From Verrucomicrobiia bacterium (GTDB taxonomy: Bacteria > Verrucomicrobiota > Verrucomicrobiia > Verrucomicrobiales > DEV007), in assembly GCA_020439945.1 (NCBI GenBank), contig JAGRPB010000012.1, positions 1 through 55,900 of the forward strand: a DNA stretch of 55,900 nucleotides, read 5' to 3'. Of the stretch, positions 34,587 through 44,014 are shown piece by piece. The notes beneath the pieces were generated by a model that was given only the letters and a program-made list of their open reading frames with translations, was not told the origin of the DNA and did no database searches. The translations under genes were made by a program, and so were the position numbers. Within the stretch, counting starts at the first letter, position 1, and every line of letters starts with the position of its first letter.

Positions 34587-36782
34587 ATGAAAACACCCGC
34601 CCTGCTTTTTCTCACTTTCAGCATCTCGCTGATCGCTTCATGGGCTGAACCCATTATTCACCCCAACGTCATCCTGTTCATGGCCGATGACATGGGAATG
34701 GGCGATACCAGTGCCTATCAGGATTTCACCGGCAACGCCGACGAAGTCCAACTCGCCACGCCAAATTTGGAGCGATTGGCTCGCATGGGCGTCCGATTCA
34801 CCGACGCCCACACGCCAGCCTCGCGCTGCACCACGACTCGGTATGCGCTGCTCACCGGGCGCTATGCCTGGCGTGGGCGCATGAAACACTGGGTGCTCTT
34901 TGGAGCCCAGGGCGATCCCCTCATCGAACGCGACCGCCCCACCCTGGCGACGCTTTTTCGCGATGCGGGATACGGCACCGCCATGGTCGGCAAATGGCAC
35001 GTGGGTCTGCGCTACACGCAATCGGACGGCAGGCCCGCTGCCGGCTGGGAGGACGCCGACCTGACCAAGCCCCTCTTCGATGGGCCGCTCGATCACGGCT
35101 TTGAATACGCCCGCTTCACCTCGCGCTCTCATGGCACCTCGGGACCGGACGCGGGCGAATCGGGAGGAAAGAAGAAAAAGAAATCCGGTCCCAATCAGGA
35201 AGTCGGTCCCGGTCATATTCACGGTCGCCAGATCGTCGGCGCCACCGGAAACGGGAAGGAACTGGTCAAGGAGGGACCGAATGCCTACGTGCTCAGCAAG
35301 CTGGGCAGCCGTCATTCCGATCATGCCATCGAATACCTCGACACCCATCTCGCCGGAGGCGGAAACGAGAAGAAACCGTTTTTTCTCTACTACCCATCGA
35401 ATTCGAATCACAGCCCCTACACACCAACTGACGAGATTGGCGGCATTCCAGTAAGGGGCGCGTCCCGAACCAAATCGGGTCAGCCCATGGACGACCGCCA
35501 CGACTTCATCTACGAGAACGATGTCGCTGTCGGCCGGTTGCTCGATTATCTCGAAGCGAACGACGATCCCCGGCATCCCGGAAAGAAATTGATCGAAACC
35601 ACGCTGGTCATTTTCACCAGCGACAACGGTGCCGAGATCGACAGCGACGTCGCCACCGGCCCGTTCCGCAGCCACAAGGGTTCGTGCTTCGAGGGTGGCC
35701 ACCGCGTGCCGTTCATCGTATCGTGGGGCGCGGGGAGAATCGGAGATGGAGATTCCAATTCGCCCGGCGCAAGCAGCGGAAAACTCATCGCCCTTTCGGA
35801 TCTATTCGCCACCTTCTCCGCTCTCATCCACATGCCATATCCTGACGGGAAGGGCGCAGAAGATAGCGTCAACGTTCTCAGCGCCTGGCAGACGGAAGAA
35901 ATCGAAGAACTCAGTTCCGGAAGTGGAGAATACTACATCGATAGCGGACGCCCTCTCTTTTTTCACTTTCACAAGGAATCCAAAGAGGATCCGGCCGTGG
36001 CGGCCATGCGGGTGAACAATCCGCAAGTCGGCGACAAGGTATTCGAGGGGCAATGGAAAATCTTTTTCGATGCTCGTCTTATTCGATTGGGTAGCGCGCA
36101 TCCCTTCGCACTCTACGATCTCGCCAATGATCGTTATGAGGAAACGAATCGCCTCGAAGAAACCCCGCTGAAGCCCTTGGTCGAGCACCTCGTCGCCCTG
36201 GCGGAAGAACTTCGCAATGCCGGCGGACACCGGCTGGTCACCGACAGGGCATTGCCTCCGATCACCTTCCGTTGGGGAGATGACAAATGGCTTCCCAGGT
36301 CCGATCGCGACTATCACCCTCCCTTTCATGACCAGGTCGTGCCCGCGGAATTCTCAACGCCCGAAGAAGACCTGACGCTTCGGATTTCCGCCGTCGGTTG
36401 CCTTCCCCTGACCAAGTTTCACGAGAACCCTAACGGCCTCGGCATCGATGGCGGAAAGATCCTTCAAGTGGATGGAAACGACACCCTGGACATTCGCTTC
36501 GATCGAGATGTGATCATCGAATCGGTCGGTCTCGTCGCGGGCAACGGCATTTGTGGCGGGGCTTACGGTGTCGGCACGCTTCCCTCAATTCCGATTTACT
36601 GTCTCGATGGAGATATCGACGCGAAGGATCAGAGCGGTTTGCTGAGCGATCTCGGCGTGCTGCCCGCAGGCAAGGCTCTCACGCTGACGGCACTCCCGCA
36701 TCTCGGAGTCGAGCAAGCGGGACGCTGGCGATTGAAATCGATCACGGTGCGACCGCTCAAAAAGCTTGAGACTTCGTTCTGA
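34587..36782 (+). CDS. Secreted sulfatase with non-canonical CTTTR motif and extra C-terminal domain
   Basis: The ATG at 34587 gives 731 residues with a signal peptide (about 1-20); an in-frame ATG at 34542 lies in a repeat and is disfavoured. Metal site FMADDMGMGD, GKWHVGL and TSDNGAEID are intact. The maturation motif is C81-T-T-T-R, with threonine where proline or alanine is normal. A basic insert GGKKKKKSG (about 194-202) sits in a loop. Beyond the sulfatase fold (about residue 600 on) is an extra domain of about 130 residues (from LRISAVGCLPL to the end) with beta-rich character, absent from the other five sulfatases. Possibly carbohydrate binding. Confidence 0.88.
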   Translation: MKTPALLFLTFSISLIASWAEPIIHPNVILFMADDMGMGDTSAYQDFTGNADEVQLATPNLERLARMGVRFTDAHTPASRCTTTRYALLTGRYAWRGRMKHWVLFGAQGDPLIERDRPTLATLFRDAGYGTAMVGKWHVGLRYTQSDGRPAAGWEDADLTKPLFDGPLDHGFEYARFTSRSHGTSGPDAGESGGKKKKKSGPNQEVGPGHIHGRQIVGATGNGKELVKEGPNAYVLSKLGSRHSDHAIEYLDTHLAGGGNEKKPFFLYYPSNSNHSPYTPTDEIGGIPVRGASRTKSGQPMDDRHDFIYENDVAVGRLLDYLEANDDPRHPGKKLIETTLVIFTSDNGAEIDSDVATGPFRSHKGSCFEGGHRVPFIVSWGAGRIGDGDSNSPGASSGKLIALSDLFATFSALIHMPYPDGKGAEDSVNVLSAWQTEEIEELSSGSGEYYIDSGRPLFFHFHKESKEDPAVAAMRVNNPQVGDKVFEGQWKIFFDARLIRLGSAHPFALYDLANDRYEETNRLEETPLKPLVEHLVALAEELRNAGGHRLVTDRALPPITFRWGDDKWLPRSDRDYHPPFHDQVVPAEFSTPEEDLTLRISAVGCLPLTKFHENPNGLGIDGGKILQVDGNDTLDIRFDRDVIIESVGLVAGNGICGGAYGVGTLPSIPIYCLDGDIDAKDQSGLLSDLGVLPAGKALTLTALPHLGVEQAGRWRLKSITVRPLKKLETSF

Positions 36783-36811
36783 GGAACTCTGGCCGGATGT
36801 AATGCCGCCCC

Positions 36812-38863
36812 ATGGCCAACGTCTTTCCTCCGGTGAAATCGACCTCTTGTCTCATCCTCTCGCTCTCCCTTTTCTCCGGAATCGGGATCTCGTCGGACCA
36901 TCCGGAGAAAGGGGACGATATGCCTCGCCGCCCCGCCACGGAGAGTCTCGACGAACTGCGATCCCGAGAGACCTTCGAGCGGCAACTGGCCCATACCCGC
37001 AGGCTGATCGCCTGGCACCACGCAAAGATCACCGAGACCGAAGACGACGGTGATCGGGATGACATGGAAGACGCGCTCGAGGTGCTCGAATACGCCGAAC
37101 GCCTCCTGGAAAGCACGGGGGCCGGCGGTTTGAGCGACGCGGACGTCTTTTCCCTCAACACCCGGGTCGATCGCATGCTCGATTCGGTCGAATACCCGAT
37201 CGACAAGATCGAGGTCGATCCGTGGCGGATGTTTCAATCGATCTATCTGGGCCAGGCATTCGGTCACGCCACCCCCCGGATGAAACCGGAGGATCTCTCC
37301 CGACCGATCGGTCGCAGGCAGGCGGAGAAGGAATCCGCCTACCTTTTTGATCCGAAGAGTGACCATTTCTACACCGCATCGGAACTGGCGTGCATGACGC
37401 CGGATTCCGTCGCCCGGCTCGACATCCACCCCGACCACCCGGCTTGGCTCACCCGAGACGCCATCGAGAAGAACCGGGCCTCGCGCCTGGCAGATTTTCG
37501 ACAGAAACACCTGCGCGGCATCACGGCCGAGGCGATCCGGGATGGCGATCTGGAACCGGGCGAACCCTACTCTTTCGGGGACTCGCAGCGGGTTCTCTTT
37601 CTCGACGAGGTCTACCTGAACGCCTCGTCCCCGAAATGCCGCGCCAAGGATCCCTTCGGTATCGAGTGGAAACTCAAATGGGCCGACGAAACCCAGGTCG
37701 AGCCGGTCGCCAGCGCCCTCTACCTGCTGGCGGGAGCGCGTCAGACGGATTTCAACTACATCAAGGGCACCGGGATCGACGAGATGGTGCTGATTCTCAA
37801 CGACCCCGATCCGGATAAGCGGAAGAAGGACAAGGACGACGAGCGCTACCCATACAGCTACGAAAATTTCAACCAGGCGATGCTGGATTTCTATGCCATC
37901 GACGTGGGGGTCTTCGTGCTGGATCGCGGAACGGTGACGGAGGAAAACATCGACCGCATCCTGCGACACCTTCCCCCGGGAGCGAAATCGAAATACCGGA
38001 AGGAAAAGCTCATCGGGCGCGAATGGCTCACCTTCAAGCAAACGCTCCTCGAACTGCGCCCCAAGGGCTACATCCGTCGCGTCGACGGCGCCCGCATGTC
38101 GGATCTTGCGGCAGATCACGACCGGGTGGCGCGCGGCAGTTTTCTCTTCGACCTCTGGATCGCCAACCGCGACGCCAAGGACAACAACAACAAGAGTTAC
38201 TTCATCAAGGAAGACGACCGGATCGTCGACTATCACGAGGGCCACCACGATCTCGGGCTCTCGCTCGGTCCACTGCTGCAATCGGGAGTGCTCAACGCGG
38301 TTCCCACGGGCACGGACTTCGCGCGCAAGGGCCTGCTCGGCCGGAAGTGGCGTTTTCCCATCGGCTTGATCTTCAAGCCCGACGCCTGGTTGAACGCCAC
38401 CTGGTCCGACATGAAGTGGATGGCCGACCGCATTGTTCCCATCCGGGAAAGGGAAGTTCGCGAAGCCGTCGCCACCACCAAATGGCCCGACTTCAGCCAG
38501 GAGGCCCTCTTCTACAAGCTTCGTGCCCGGCAGTACCGCATCGCCGAGATGTACGGCATCACCGATCAGTTCGACGGTGCTCCGCCGACGTCGCCCTCAA
38601 TCGGAATTTCGCTGGCCGACACGGCGGAGATCGATCGCGTCGAGCGCGCCTACGAACTGCCCGAGGGAAGCTTGAAGGACGAACTGGCGCTGCGCGGATG
38701 GCAACCGGGCTACCGGGAAAACCTAGTGCTCGACGGCGAGATCGCGAGTTGCCAGGACTCGGCCCTGATCGCGACCCTGGTGGCGCACCGCTATCCGTCC
38801 GGCCTTTCGGAGCGCTACAACCGCGGTCGCAAGGGCACGCCGCCCGATTGCTCGGCGCGTTGA
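36812..38863 (+). CDS. Secreted protein with kinase-fold-like motifs, family not named
   Basis: 683 residues with a signal peptide (hydrophobic CLILSLSLFSGIGIS, about 13-27). A helical, charged region covers about 35-130. The C-terminal part carries motifs in the order of an atypical protein-kinase-like fold: a lysine on a strand (K287 in EWKLKW) followed by an acidic helix (E-T-Q-V-E-P-V-A-S), a catalytic-loop-like N-R-D454-A-K-D-N-N-N, and a DFG-like H-H-D480-L-G after VDYHEG. This layout recalls HipA, Fam20/VLK and CotH relatives. It starts 30 bp after the sulfatase at 34587 and precedes another. Phosphorylation of a secreted protein or sugar is a hypothesis only. Confidence 0.6.
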   Translation: MANVFPPVKSTSCLILSLSLFSGIGISSDHPEKGDDMPRRPATESLDELRSRETFERQLAHTRRLIAWHHAKITETEDDGDRDDMEDALEVLEYAERLLESTGAGGLSDADVFSLNTRVDRMLDSVEYPIDKIEVDPWRMFQSIYLGQAFGHATPRMKPEDLSRPIGRRQAEKESAYLFDPKSDHFYTASELACMTPDSVARLDIHPDHPAWLTRDAIEKNRASRLADFRQKHLRGITAEAIRDGDLEPGEPYSFGDSQRVLFLDEVYLNASSPKCRAKDPFGIEWKLKWADETQVEPVASALYLLAGARQTDFNYIKGTGIDEMVLILNDPDPDKRKKDKDDERYPYSYENFNQAMLDFYAIDVGVFVLDRGTVTEENIDRILRHLPPGAKSKYRKEKLIGREWLTFKQTLLELRPKGYIRRVDGARMSDLAADHDRVARGSFLFDLWIANRDAKDNNNKSYFIKEDDRIVDYHEGHHDLGLSLGPLLQSGVLNAVPTGTDFARKGLLGRKWRFPIGLIFKPDAWLNATWSDMKWMADRIVPIREREVREAVATTKWPDFSQEALFYKLRARQYRIAEMYGITDQFDGAPPTSPSIGISLADTAEIDRVERAYELPEGSLKDELALRGWQPGYRENLVLDGEIASCQDSALIATLVAHRYPSGLSERYNRGRKGTPPDCSAR

Positions 38864-38957
38864 GGCGGGGTCGACCGGACGTCGGCGGAAACCTTTTCGC
38901 GGGTTTGACAGGAAGCGCGGAGGAATTCAGGCTCACTTCCCTCGAATTCCCTCTGCG

Positions 38958-40514
38958 ATGAAAAATCCGTGCTTCCCTCTTGCGATTCTCTGTCTCCTCT
39001 GCGGTTCGCTCTCCGCCGACGAAAAACCGAACGTCATCGTCATCATGGCCGATGACATGGGCTACGGCGATCTTTCCTGCTACGGCGCCCACAACTTCGA
39101 GACCCCGAACATCGACCAACTCGCGGCCGAGGGCGTTCGCTTCACCAGCGGCTACTGCTCGGCCTCGACCTGCACGCCGACCCGGTATTCCTTTCTCACC
39201 GGCACCTATGCCTTTCGCAAGGAGGGCACCGGGATCGCTCCGCCCAACGGGCCGCTCACGATCGATCCGGACTCGTTCACGCTTCCCGACCTGATGAAAA
39301 AGGCGGGCTACCAGACCGCCGTGATCGGCAAGTGGCACCTTGGCCTGGGCGAAAAGGGCAAGGGACCCGACTGGAACGGGGAACTGAAACCCGGGCCCCA
39401 CGAGATCGGATTCGACTACAATTTTCTCCTTCCCACCACGAATGACCGCGTGCCCCAGGTCTACGTGGAGAACCACCGCGTTCTCAACCTCGATCCGGCC
39501 GATCCCCTCTGGGTCGGCACGAAGAAGCCGAGCGAGGATCATCCCACGGGCATCACCCATCGCGATACGCTCAAGATGGACTGGTCTCACGGCCACAACG
39601 GCACCATCCACAACGGCATCAGCCGCATCGGTTTCTACACCGGCGGACATGCCGCCCGTTTCCGCGATGAAGACCTCGGCGACAAATGGGTCGAGAAATC
39701 AACCGAATGGATCGAGCAGCAGGTGAAGACCGACGCCCCCTTTTTCCTCTTCTTCGCCTCGCACGATCTCCACGTTCCCCGCATGCCTCACGAACGTTTC
39801 CAGGGCGCGACCCGGCTCGGTTTCCGGGCCGATGCCATCGTGGAACTCGACTGGGGCGTGGGCGAGCTGATGAAAACGCTCGACCGGCTCGGCATCGCCG
39901 AAAATACCCTGGTGATTTATTGCTCCGACAACGGTCCGGTGATGGATGACGGCTACCAGGATTTCGCCCTCGAGAAGCTGGGCGATCACCGCGCAGCGGG
40001 TCCTTATTCCGGCGGCAAATACAGCGTCTACGAGGGCGGCACCCGCACCCCATTCATCACGCGATGGAAGGGCCACATCGAACCGGGCATCGTCTCGGAC
40101 GAGATGGTCTGCACGATCGATATCGCCTCCAGCCTCGCCGGATTGACCGGCACCGAGATCCCTCAGGAGGCATTTCCGGACAGCTTCGACGTGAGCGGTG
40201 CCATGCTCGGAAAACCGGGAGCCAAAGGACGCGCCACCCTGGTCGAACAGGACAATGGAAATGCCGGCAACTTCGGTTTCCGGGCGGGAGACTGGAAGCT
40301 GCAACGGCACGACTCCAAGAAAGCCCGGAACGTCACGGTGGAAAAAGAACTTGAGAACAAGCCGGCGCCCCGCTTTCAGCTGTTCGATCTGTCGAAAGAT
40401 CCCGCCGAAAAGAACAACGTGATCGAGCAACATCCCGACGTGGCCGAGCGGATGAAGGCGCAGTTGGCGGAGATCATCGATTCGGGATGGAGTCGGCCGC
40501 AAAAACCGCAATAA
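38958..40514 (+). CDS. Secreted S1-family sulfatase with CTPTR motif
   Basis: 518 residues, with a signal peptide (about 1-20, ending GSLSA). Metal site IMADDMGYGDLS, formylglycine site C72-T-P-T-R with YSFLTG, GKWHLGLGEKGKG, a long substrate-loop insertion (about 150-220) and SDNGPVMDD are all present. The C-terminal subdomain ends with the usual LFDLSKDPAEKNNV block. The family resembles arylsulfatases acting on algal or animal glycans; the exact S1 subfamily cannot be given by eye. It follows the kinase-fold-like gene by 94 bp and precedes a GxxExxY gene by 15 bp. Confidence 0.93.
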   Translation: MKNPCFPLAILCLLCGSLSADEKPNVIVIMADDMGYGDLSCYGAHNFETPNIDQLAAEGVRFTSGYCSASTCTPTRYSFLTGTYAFRKEGTGIAPPNGPLTIDPDSFTLPDLMKKAGYQTAVIGKWHLGLGEKGKGPDWNGELKPGPHEIGFDYNFLLPTTNDRVPQVYVENHRVLNLDPADPLWVGTKKPSEDHPTGITHRDTLKMDWSHGHNGTIHNGISRIGFYTGGHAARFRDEDLGDKWVEKSTEWIEQQVKTDAPFFLFFASHDLHVPRMPHERFQGATRLGFRADAIVELDWGVGELMKTLDRLGIAENTLVIYCSDNGPVMDDGYQDFALEKLGDHRAAGPYSGGKYSVYEGGTRTPFITRWKGHIEPGIVSDEMVCTIDIASSLAGLTGTEIPQEAFPDSFDVSGAMLGKPGAKGRATLVEQDNGNAGNFGFRAGDWKLQRHDSKKARNVTVEKELENKPAPRFQLFDLSKDPAEKNNVIEQHPDVAERMKAQLAEIIDSGWSRPQKPQ

Positions 40515-40528
40515 GCCTCAAAAAGGGA

Positions 40529-40918
40529 ATGAGCTCCAAAGATCCTGTTTTCGAACTCTGTGACCGTGTTCGCGAACTGGGTTTTGACGCACATCGATTT
40601 CTGGGGCCGGGACATCTCGAAAAGGTCTACGAAAACGCATTGGTCAATCGGTTGCGACGAGCCGGAATCAAGGTGGAACAGCAACATCCGATGTCCGTCT
40701 ACGATGACGATGGCACCATTCTCGGGAATTATTTCGCCGACCTCTTCATCGAAGATTGTCTCATCGCGGAACTCAAAGCGACCCGCAGTGTCGCACCGGA
40801 ACACGTTTCACAAATCCTCGGCTATCTGCGCGCCAGCCGAATCAAGGACGGTCTTCTCATCAACTTCGGCGCCCCGAGATTCTACATCAAAAAATACGTT
40901 CTCGAACCGCTTGGATGA
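40529..40918 (+). CDS. GxxExxY-family protein
   Basis: A 129-residue protein. The eponymous motif is GPGHLEKVY (about residues 24-32), followed by GNYFADLFIEDCLIAELKA, in which D and E-x-K resemble a PD-(D/E)xK nuclease core, and LINFGAPRFYIKKYV at the end. The ATG at 40529 has a good ribosome-binding sequence (AAAAGGG) just in front; an earlier in-frame ATG at 40487 overlaps the sulfatase. The family is widespread in PVC and Bacteroidota genomes, function unknown, often scattered as in this case. It is convergent with the sulfatase at 40959. Confidence 0.85.
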   Translation: MSSKDPVFELCDRVRELGFDAHRFLGPGHLEKVYENALVNRLRRAGIKVEQQHPMSVYDDDGTILGNYFADLFIEDCLIAELKATRSVAPEHVSQILGYLRASRIKDGLLINFGAPRFYIKKYVLEPLG

Positions 40919-40958
40919 AAATCCTTATTGCGGCTCTTTGAGTTTTTGCGGCAAAAAA

Positions 40959-42359
40959 TCACTTCACCGCCTCCAACTTCTCCGCGAGTTGAGTCCGGAA
41001 ATCGGCCAGTATCTCGGCGTGATCAGTAGCGCCGGCCAGGTTGGTGAACTGCCCGGGATCGACGCTCATGTCGTAGAGTTCCTCCGATCCATCCTCGTAG
41101 CGCATGTAGGCCCAGTTCGAGGAACGGAGTGAATGCCCGTCCTTCACGATCGAGAGCGCTGACTTCCGGACCTCGACCTCCGGATCTTTCAGGATCGGCA
41201 CCAGGCTCTTGCCCTGCACCGTTTCCGGGATGGAGACACCCGTCAGCTCGCAGAGAGTCGGGTAGAGATCCATCAATTCGACGATGGAATCCGATCGTCC
41301 CGGTTTCATGCCCGGCACCGAGAGGATCATCGGGATCCGCGTCACTTCCTCGTGCAGGTTCTGCTTCTGCCAGAAGGTGTGCTCACCGAGGTGATAGCCG
41401 TGATCGCTGGTAAAGACGATGGCGGTGCTGTCGCGCAGTCGGAGCCGCTCCAGCTCGTCCAATACCCGGCCCAATTGCTCGTCCATGAAGGTCACCGTCG
41501 CGTAGTAACCCGACCACATGCGCTGCTGATTTTCGGGAAACTTGTCGATCCCGTGACTCTTTGAATTCGAGGAGGAAATGCCGAGTTTGGGAATGTCGTC
41601 GAGATCGCCCGCAGGCACTTCCGGCATCACGATTTTCTGATGCGGATAAGGAGCAAAAAACTGCCTCGGCGCCACGTTCGGATAGTGTGGACGCACGAAT
41701 CCGGTGGCGAGAAAGAAGGGCTGATCCTGTGGTTCGAACTTGTTGAGCAACTCGATCGATTTCGTCGCCGCTTTCCAATCGGGCTGATCCGATCCGTCGC
41801 CGTCATATTGCACCGTCACGAACATCCGGTGCGGCATCTTGGTGGACTGGCGCCCCTCCAGTTCTGTGGTGAAAATGTTCAGGTTCAGGCAGGCGTAGTC
41901 CCCCGGTGTGTGGGCCTCCCGCCCCGGCGCGTTGTAGCGCTCGGTCCAACAGGCGGCGACATCCTGTCCATTGGTCCCGGCGATGATGTCTCCCGGCACG
42001 CGCATGTGAAAAATCTTTCCGACCCGCGCGCTGGTGAAGCCGTGATCGATGAAGTTCTCCCCCAACGTCTTTCCCTTGCCGCCGAAGTAGCGGCTGTGCA
42101 TGAAGGAGGTCCGCGAGGGACCACAGACGGTGCCCTGGCAGTAGGCTCGCTCGAAGACCATGCCCTCGGACGCGAGCCGGTCGATGTTCGGTGTGTCGCA
42201 GACCGCGTCCCCGTAGCAACCGAGCACGCTGGCCTTGAGGTCGTCGGAGACCAGAAAGAGAACGTTCTTCACCGCGGGCGTGTCCCGATCCACCCCTTTG
42301 AGGGAAATCGGGAGCGCGGTGAGCAGAATCAGGCAGACCGCTGGAATTCGGTCCATCAC
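40959..42359 (-). CDS. Secreted sulfatase, iduronate-2-sulfatase-like, CGPSR motif
   Basis: 466 residues, with an N-terminal hydrophobic signal (about 5-20). Metal site FLVSDDLKASVLGCYG, formylglycine site C79-G-P-S-R with TSFMHSRYF, and TSDHGYHLGEHTFWQK (about 318-335) are the signatures of the iduronate/choline sulfatase-like branch rather than arylsulfatase A. Such enzymes remove 2-O-sulfate from glycosaminoglycans or related algal polymers. It is transcribed opposite to most neighbours. The RRM-protein gene lies 14 bp upstream on the same strand, so the two may be cotranscribed. Confidence 0.92.
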   Translation of the reverse strand: MMDRIPAVCLILLTALPISLKGVDRDTPAVKNVLFLVSDDLKASVLGCYGDAVCDTPNIDRLASEGMVFERAYCQGTVCGPSRTSFMHSRYFGGKGKTLGENFIDHGFTSARVGKIFHMRVPGDIIAGTNGQDVAACWTERYNAPGREAHTPGDYACLNLNIFTTELEGRQSTKMPHRMFVTVQYDGDGSDQPDWKAATKSIELLNKFEPQDQPFFLATGFVRPHYPNVAPRQFFAPYPHQKIVMPEVPAGDLDDIPKLGISSSNSKSHGIDKFPENQQRMWSGYYATVTFMDEQLGRVLDELERLRLRDSTAIVFTSDHGYHLGEHTFWQKQNLHEEVTRIPMILSVPGMKPGRSDSIVELMDLYPTLCELTGVSIPETVQGKSLVPILKDPEVEVRKSALSIVKDGHSLRSSNWAYMRYEDGSEELYDMSVDPGQFTNLAGATDHAEILADFRTQLAEKLEAVK

Positions 42360-42373
42360 CGGAAATCGATGGC

Positions 42374-43774
42374 TCAGGCCTGTGGTTCGGCCGGCTTCTC
42401 TTCCGGCGTTTCCTCGACAGCCTCGGAAGACGCCGCAGGCACCTCTTCTTCCACCGCTACGGGAGTTTCCGCCGGCGCTTCCGGCACCGACTCCTGCGGA
42501 GCTTCTGCAGGCGGGTCCACTACTGGTTCCGGTTCCGTGTCGGTTTCCGAAAACGACTCGGCTTCCGCCGTCGGTGTCGACTCTTCACCCGACATCGTCG
42601 ATTCACCCGGAGATTCTTCATCCCTCGGACTTTCAACCGGTGCGCTGGCCTGTGAAACCGCAGTCACGGATTCATCGTCCGACGCGCCGCTGACTTTCAG
42701 CATCTGGCCCATGAACGTCTTGCCGGTGAGCACGTCGAGCGCGCGCTGGGCGTCATCTACGCTGGCGAATTCAACGACCACGGAACCCCCGCTCACGTCC
42801 CCGATTGCGGTCAGCTTGGCGATATCCTCGATACCTTCCCTGACATCGGTTGCCGTGACCCCGTCGGAAAGATTGCCAATCGAGAGTTTCGTGCCGCTCA
42901 CTTTCTCGGCCGGCGCTTTCGGCTTGCGAGGTGCGTCCGATTCTTCATCGCCAAAATCCGCTTTCTTTCGATTCCGCCCGCCGCTGCCGCTACCGCGTTC
43001 CTCGCGTTCCCGTCTTTCGCCGCGCGGTTTTCTCTCGCGCCTGGGGCGTTCGCCGCTTTCACCGCCGCCGCCGCCGCCACCGGACTCTTCCGATTCGTCC
43101 CGCTGACCGTCGCTCTTGGCGCCGCAGACCAGCATCTGACGCCCCTTGAAATCGTGGTCGTGAAACTTTTCCACCGCCTGCCTGGCCTCCTCGGTGGTGG
43201 CCATTTCGACAAAGGCGAATCCCTTCGATTTGCCGCTGCGATTGTGAATGACGATCTCCGCCTTCACCACCGTCCCGACTTCCTGGAAAAGCTGGTTCAA
43301 GTCCTCGCCGGTGACGCCGTAGTCCAGGTTTCCGACGTAGAGTCGGCCGCTGGTGACTTCCACCTTTTCCACCGGGCGCTTCTGACGCGGCTTCCGTTCG
43401 CGTTTTTCTCCTCCGCTTTTCCCGCTCGAATCGGACTTCGACCGCGAACGCTCATCACCGCCTCCCTTGCGGGACGCCGAGCCCGAACTCGTGCCCTTCG
43501 ATGGTTGCGTTTTCTTCGGGTCGCCACCGATGCCGAAGAATCCGAGAATACGCTGCAGCAGGGACGGCTTCGGTTCCGGGCGCGGGAAGCGCTCGCGCAT
43601 GATGTCGTCCTCGCGATCTCGCTGGGGACGCCGCGACGACTGACCGCCGCGATTCCGGTCCTGATTCTGATTGCGATCGCGATTCCGGTTCCGGTTCTGA
43701 TTGCGATTCCGACCGCCACGCGAGCGATTCTGCCTGGGGCGACCCGATTGGCCGCCGGATGAAGATGGGTCCAT
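42374..43774 (-). CDS. Tandem-RRM RNA-binding protein with disordered RN/Q-rich and acidic tails
   Basis: 466 residues. The N-terminus (1-130) is disordered and arginine/asparagine/glutamine-rich (repeats of NRNQNRNRDR type, then RG and KS runs). RRM 1 (about 160-240) has RNP2 LYVGNL and RNP1 KGFAFVEM. A glycine/arginine/glutamate linker follows. RRM 2 (about 295-370) has RNP2 LSIGNL but a degenerate RNP1 (GSVVVEFA). The C-terminus (375-466) is an acidic E/P/A-rich tail. Bacterial RRM proteins are usually 80-130 residues with one domain; this eukaryote-like layout suggests condensate formation and RNA handling. The start ATG is at 43772-43774; the 240-bp divergent gap upstream holds no clear element. 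Confidence 0.88.
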   Translation of the reverse strand: MDPSSSGGQSGRPRQNRSRGGRNRNQNRNRNRDRNQNQDRNRGGQSSRRPQRDREDDIMRERFPRPEPKPSLLQRILGFFGIGGDPKKTQPSKGTSSGSASRKGGGDERSRSKSDSSGKSGGEKRERKPRQKRPVEKVEVTSGRLYVGNLDYGVTGEDLNQLFQEVGTVVKAEIVIHNRSGKSKGFAFVEMATTEEARQAVEKFHDHDFKGRQMLVCGAKSDGQRDESEESGGGGGGGESGERPRRERKPRGERREREERGSGSGGRNRKKADFGDEESDAPRKPKAPAEKVSGTKLSIGNLSDGVTATDVREGIEDIAKLTAIGDVSGGSVVVEFASVDDAQRALDVLTGKTFMGQMLKVSGASDDESVTAVSQASAPVESPRDEESPGESTMSGEESTPTAEAESFSETDTEPEPVVDPPAEAPQESVPEAPAETPVAVEEEVPAASSEAVEETPEEKPAEPQA

Positions 43775-44014
43775 GGTTGATTTCGATAGGTTTTGGGTCG
43801 GCGCCGATCATTTCCACGAAGCGCCGCACCGGATTGAAGAGGGCTCCCGGAACCTCCAATCGCTACCGTGACTCGCGATCGGTTCCCAAGAGCCGGCGGG
43901 GAGCCTGTTCCCTCGCCGCGCCCACCATAGGGCATTCCTGATTTCTGCAAAATCGTATTTACCCTGCCGCGCCAATCCGAGAACATTCCCCGCCAAACAC
44001 CCCCTTCATTTTCT

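Noticed and set aside
43655..43745. Simple-sequence repeat around GATTCC/GATTGC considered as a mobile or regulatory repeat
   Set aside because: It encodes the N/R/Q-rich head of the RRM protein on the minus strand and stays in frame.
43775..44014. Divergent gap between RRM and GH18 genes searched for a cold-shock-type leader or operator
   Set aside because: No conserved box or strong hairpin was found; only weak promoter-like hexamers.
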